Shown here: piece by piece, positions 17,360-20,000 of the stretch | How positions within the stretch are numbered: position 1 is the first letter of the stretch | Layout: each line of letters starts with the position of its first letter | Assembly (NCBI GenBank): GCA_030849075.1 | Contig: JASAOO010003414.1 | Span: 1 to 20,000 of the forward strand | DNA: 20,000 nucleotides | From: Zelonia costaricensis | Taxonomy: Eukaryota; Euglenozoa; Kinetoplastea; Trypanosomatida; Trypanosomatidae | Direction: 5' to 3' | Position numbers and translations under genes: made by a program | Notes under the pieces: model-generated | The model's database searches: none | What the model was told of the DNA's origin: nothing | Seen by the model: only the letters and a program-made list of their open reading frames with translations

Positions 17360-18193
17360 ACTCCCCCCTCTTCGTCTGCGTGGCCCTTCACCTCACGCTG
17401 GTGCGCGTGTGCGTTTGTGTTTGTGTTCGTGTGAAAGTGTGTATGTGTGGTGGTGTGCGCACGCGGTGCTGAGCTCGTCTTTGACCTTCATCTCGATCTT
17501 CACTCCTCTTTCTCGATCTTGTCGTGCACGTCTCGTGCGCGTACGTTGTCTGTGTTCTCTTTCTCCGTTGAGTTTCTGTAGTGCAGGGTGCAGTGCTGGG
17601 GGACGGGGAGCTGGTCCATCTGTCCAGGACGAAACAGAGAGTTTAGTTGTGTTGACGTGGCAAGCAACCCCTGGCAGCGGCGGAAGCCGAGAGGGGGCGT
17701 GGTGTCGTGGTGCGAGACGGCACATGCGCGACGGGGATGCGGGCTCTGCCCTGCCCTCTTAGCTACTCCTCCTTGTGCACTACCTCATACCCCCCATCCA
17801 CAGTCCACGAAGCACGACCCCCCCCCCCCCTCCGTCCGGGTTCCTTCTCGGTGTGTATCCGTGCGTGTGCGTCGGTGCGTATGCTTTTTTCCAATATTGT
17901 TGCCTGTGTCATCATGACAAGGGCAACGGCAGCCAAGCTGCCGACACACCCGGATGCACGATTGCGTGCTTGTACACGTACGCCACCGCACAAGTCCACC
18001 CCACCCACCCCCACGTTACCCGCCGCCCCCCCCTCCTCGAACTCCGCGCTTTCCTTCACCACCGCGCTGCGCAACAGCTTCTCTCTTCTCCCCCTCCTCT
18101 TCTCGTCGTGTCACCTTCGCGTGTTGCCAACGGAGTTTTCGCCTCTTGCGTGCACCTGCGAGGGGCACGACTAAGGTGGTAGGGAAGGGGGCA

Positions 18194-18205
18194 GGGGGGG
18201 GGGGG
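18194..18205. repeat. G12 homopolymer
   Basis: Twelve G on the + strand, preceded by a GGGAAGGGGG block. This gives several closely spaced G tracts and quadruplex potential in the transcript. Confidence 0.85.
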
Positions 18206-19371
18206 ACGCCAGACGCGCGCGGGGCGGACACGAAGGGACTGTACCAACTTAGCACGTGTGTGGGTGTGCATCACATTAGGTGACAGAGGGCCGTTGCCCC
18301 CCCCCTCCCGTCTTTCGCTTTCATCTTGAGGATCCTCACTTCACCGAACTCCTACGAAGTACTTTAAAAAAAATGGAAGGAAGACATGGGTCAGAGGACA
18401 CGAGGCCGATGTCGTGGCACCGAGCGGAGGTGGAAGAACATGGGACGAAGCTGAGGGGTGCTTGCGGACTCACTCGGCGCTCCTCCGTCAAGGCAGACGA
18501 ACACGCGTCAGCGCCGGAAGAAAAGGGGCGACCTATCCGTTGGCGAGGGGCACATGTGCGTGCCTGATTGCGTGCGCGCCGACAGCTATGACTGTGGTGT
18601 GTCGCAAGCGTGGGGTGGATAAGGTGCTGAGGCGCGAGGTGCTGCGCATGCGTGCGGAGTCGCTGACACGGTCTCTTGGACACCTTCGACGAGACGCGTG
18701 TGCGTGCTCGATGGCTCCTGTGCACTTCTGCTGTGATCCTCTTCCCCCCTTTCTCCTGCTTCGCCTTCTCTTCACGCATCGCTTGCACAGCTTTGTCTGC
18801 TCAAGTTCGTCACCTTCACCCGCGTCCATTGCCCCTCCCATCCTGCCACGACCCTCGCACCTCAGCATCATCAGCAAGCACGTCATCGGCTCTCCTTTCC
18901 GTCTCTGGCTCTCTGTTCCCCGTGTACCTCGCTGGCACGTCACCCACCCCTTTCTCGTACCTCTCTGCCTCCGATCCCCTCTCCCTCCCTTCTCAGGTGC
19001 CATCAATACACAGCCCCCTTCCCCCCTCATCACCGCCACCACCTACGCGACCTCCCTCGCCTCTGCGCTCCCGGTGTGTGCGTGTGTCTGCGTGTGTGTG
19101 ACGGCGCGGGCCTGTGTGCGCGTTCCCGTCCTCTGTTCTGGTCCTTTTCTTTTCATACCCCGTCTCAGTGCCCTTTGCCCTTTCCTCTTCTCTTTACACG
19201 TCGTTGTTGTGCCCCCCCCCCCCTCCCCCACCCCCGCTTTCCCCCCACCCCCCATCCTGCCCAACCCTCCTTCTGCAGCGCGCCACTGCTCAGCACACCG
19301 AGTCTGCTGCCCATCCCGCTTTCTCCGTCCTACGTTGCTCCCCCTCTCCTTACCACGCGCCGGACCGCTAA

Positions 19372-19403
19372 ACACCCACACCCACACCCACACCCACACA
19401 CAC
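19372..19403. repeat. (ACACCC)4 followed by (AC)4
   Basis: Four perfect 6-base units with CCC at 19375, 19381, 19387 and 19393, running into an AC dinucleotide run. The complementary strand has four GGG tracts with 3-base loops. This is not the TTAGGG telomere repeat. Confidence 0.88.
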
Positions 19404-19618
19404 GCAGAGCGAGTGAGGGGCTGCGCGAAGTCAAGCCACACGTTGTTGACCTCGTGCACCAACACAAACAAGTAGAACTTAAGATAAATACTAAAAAAAG
19501 AGGCGCAAGCAAACAGCAACGACAAGGAACAAGCAAAGTGGTCCCCAGCTCGACCGAATACCCACCACGCTGTTAGACACTCGCTCCATTCTTGGTTTGC
19601 TGCATTGCGTCCTCACAG

Positions 19619-19680
19619 TCTTTTGGGTTTCCTTCTCCGTTCCTTCTTTCTCTCCCCTCTTCTCCCCCGCTTCGCCCCAG
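19619..19680 (+). promoter_or_regulatory. Polypyrimidine tract and acceptor abutting the acyl-CoA reductase start codon
   Basis: About 60 bases of C/T-rich sequence end in CCCCAG, with the AG at 19679-19680, only two bases before the ATG at 19683. An AG at 19617-19618 precedes the tract and is the alternative, but has a weak tract of its own. Confidence 0.55.
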
Positions 19681-19682
19681 CC

Positions 19683-20000
19683 ATGTCGCTCGACGTCCGC
19701 GCTGGCTTCGCGAACCGCACCCTCTTCGTGACGGGCGGTACCGGCTTCGTCGGCAAGGTGCTGCTGTACAAGATCTTGAAGGAGACGCCGGATGTGAAGC
19801 GGGTGTACCTGCTCATGCGCGGCAAGCGCTCGCGCCAGCTGAAGAAGTACCTGAACGCGCAGGAGCGGCTCGACCTCGAGGTGCTCGGCTCGCCGTGCTT
19901 CGCGCCGCTGCGCCAGCAGGTCGGCGACGCCAAGTGGCGCGAGCTGTGCACCAAGGTGAAGGCGGTGCAAGGCGACATCACGATGGACCACGTCGGCCTC
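19683..20000 (+). CDS. FAR: Fatty acyl-CoA reductase, N-terminal part, cut by the window end
   Basis: The frame is open from the ATG at 19683 to the last base, giving 106 residues without a stop. Residues 13-34 show the Rossmann nucleotide-binding start with TGGTGFVG at 17-24, and VYLLMRGK at 41-48 supplies the Arg (R46) expected to contact the NADP phosphate. The segment ending VQGDI (about 95-99) matches the next strand and turn of the family. Together these match the extended short-chain dehydrogenase domain of alcohol-forming fatty acyl-CoA reductases (male-sterility-2 type). These enzymes use NADPH to make fatty alcohols, which feed ether-lipid synthesis, a pathway important in kinetoplastids. 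The catalytic Tyr-x3-Lys and the C-terminal sterile domain would lie beyond the window. A related extended-SDR enzyme cannot be fully excluded from this fragment. Confidence 0.87.
   Translation, partial: MSLDVRAGFANRTLFVTGGTGFVGKVLLYKILKETPDVKRVYLLMRGKRSRQLKKYLNAQERLDLEVLGSPCFAPLRQQVGDAKWRELCTKVKAVQGDITMDHVGL

Larger units (their letters stand above)
16373..19682. other. Long 3.3 kb intergenic spacer between SDHA and the acyl-CoA reductase gene
   Basis: No convincing gene was found. The stretch opens purine-rich (16373-16416) and has a short TG run near 16437. It then carries 12 A at 16819-16830, a GT array at 17221-17243, 23 C at 17337-17359, 13 C at 17818-17830, 12 G at 18194-18205 and ACACCC repeats at 19372. 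Mixed-composition islands lie near 17580-17750 and 18170-18720. Within the second, a 64-codon ATG frame at 18373-18567 follows a C/T tract and AG but lacks clear codon bias. An A-rich stretch lies at about 19466-19545. Confidence 0.65.

Noticed and set aside
18414..19475. A 353-codon frame in the spacer before the acyl-CoA reductase gene
   Set aside because: It opens at GTG and not ATG, and runs through C/T-rich and CA repeat sequence, ending in a translated CA run. Nothing in it looks like a folded protein.

Overview
The window looks like a nuclear chromosome segment of a trypanosomatid, most likely Leishmania or a close relative. The coding regions are intronless, all on the + strand, and strongly biased to G or C at third codon positions. 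They are separated by long pyrimidine-rich spacers packed with (CA)n, (GT)n and homopolymer runs. Polypyrimidine tracts followed by AG sit upstream of the start codons, as expected for spliced-leader trans-splicing of a polycistronic transcript. I cannot fix the species from the sequence alone.

Layout, left to right: (1) 1-1265, spacer with no confident gene. (2) 1266-1460, a 64-residue hydrophilic protein with a duplicated 14-residue motif, family not recognised. (3) 3175-3522, a RING-H2 protein closely matching RBX1, the RING subunit of cullin-RING ubiquitin ligases. (4) 4487-5794, a 435-residue membrane-anchored protein with a FAX/metaxin-like glutathione-S-transferase fold. (5) 5795-9240, a 3.4 kb spacer. 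(6) 9241-13677, a 1478-residue protein that appears to be a highly expanded paralogue of gene 4, with the same anchor-plus-GST plan but long disordered insertions and a large Ser/Pro/Ala tail. (7) 14549-16372, the complete flavoprotein subunit of mitochondrial succinate dehydrogenase. (8) 16373-19682, a 3.3 kb spacer. (9) 19683 to the window end, the N-terminal third or less of a fatty acyl-CoA reductase, cut by the window edge.

Gene order in trypanosomatids usually says little about function, so no pathway is claimed from adjacency. The one relationship visible in the sequence is the pair of FAX/metaxin-like genes (4 and 6), which share signature residues at the same spacing and look like an old, strongly diverged duplication. 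This is the best candidate here for something poorly described. No mobile element, CRISPR array, tRNA, rRNA or strand switch was found. Two long spacers and several islands that are not pyrimidine-rich could hold degenerate retroposons or non-coding RNAs, but that cannot be decided by eye.
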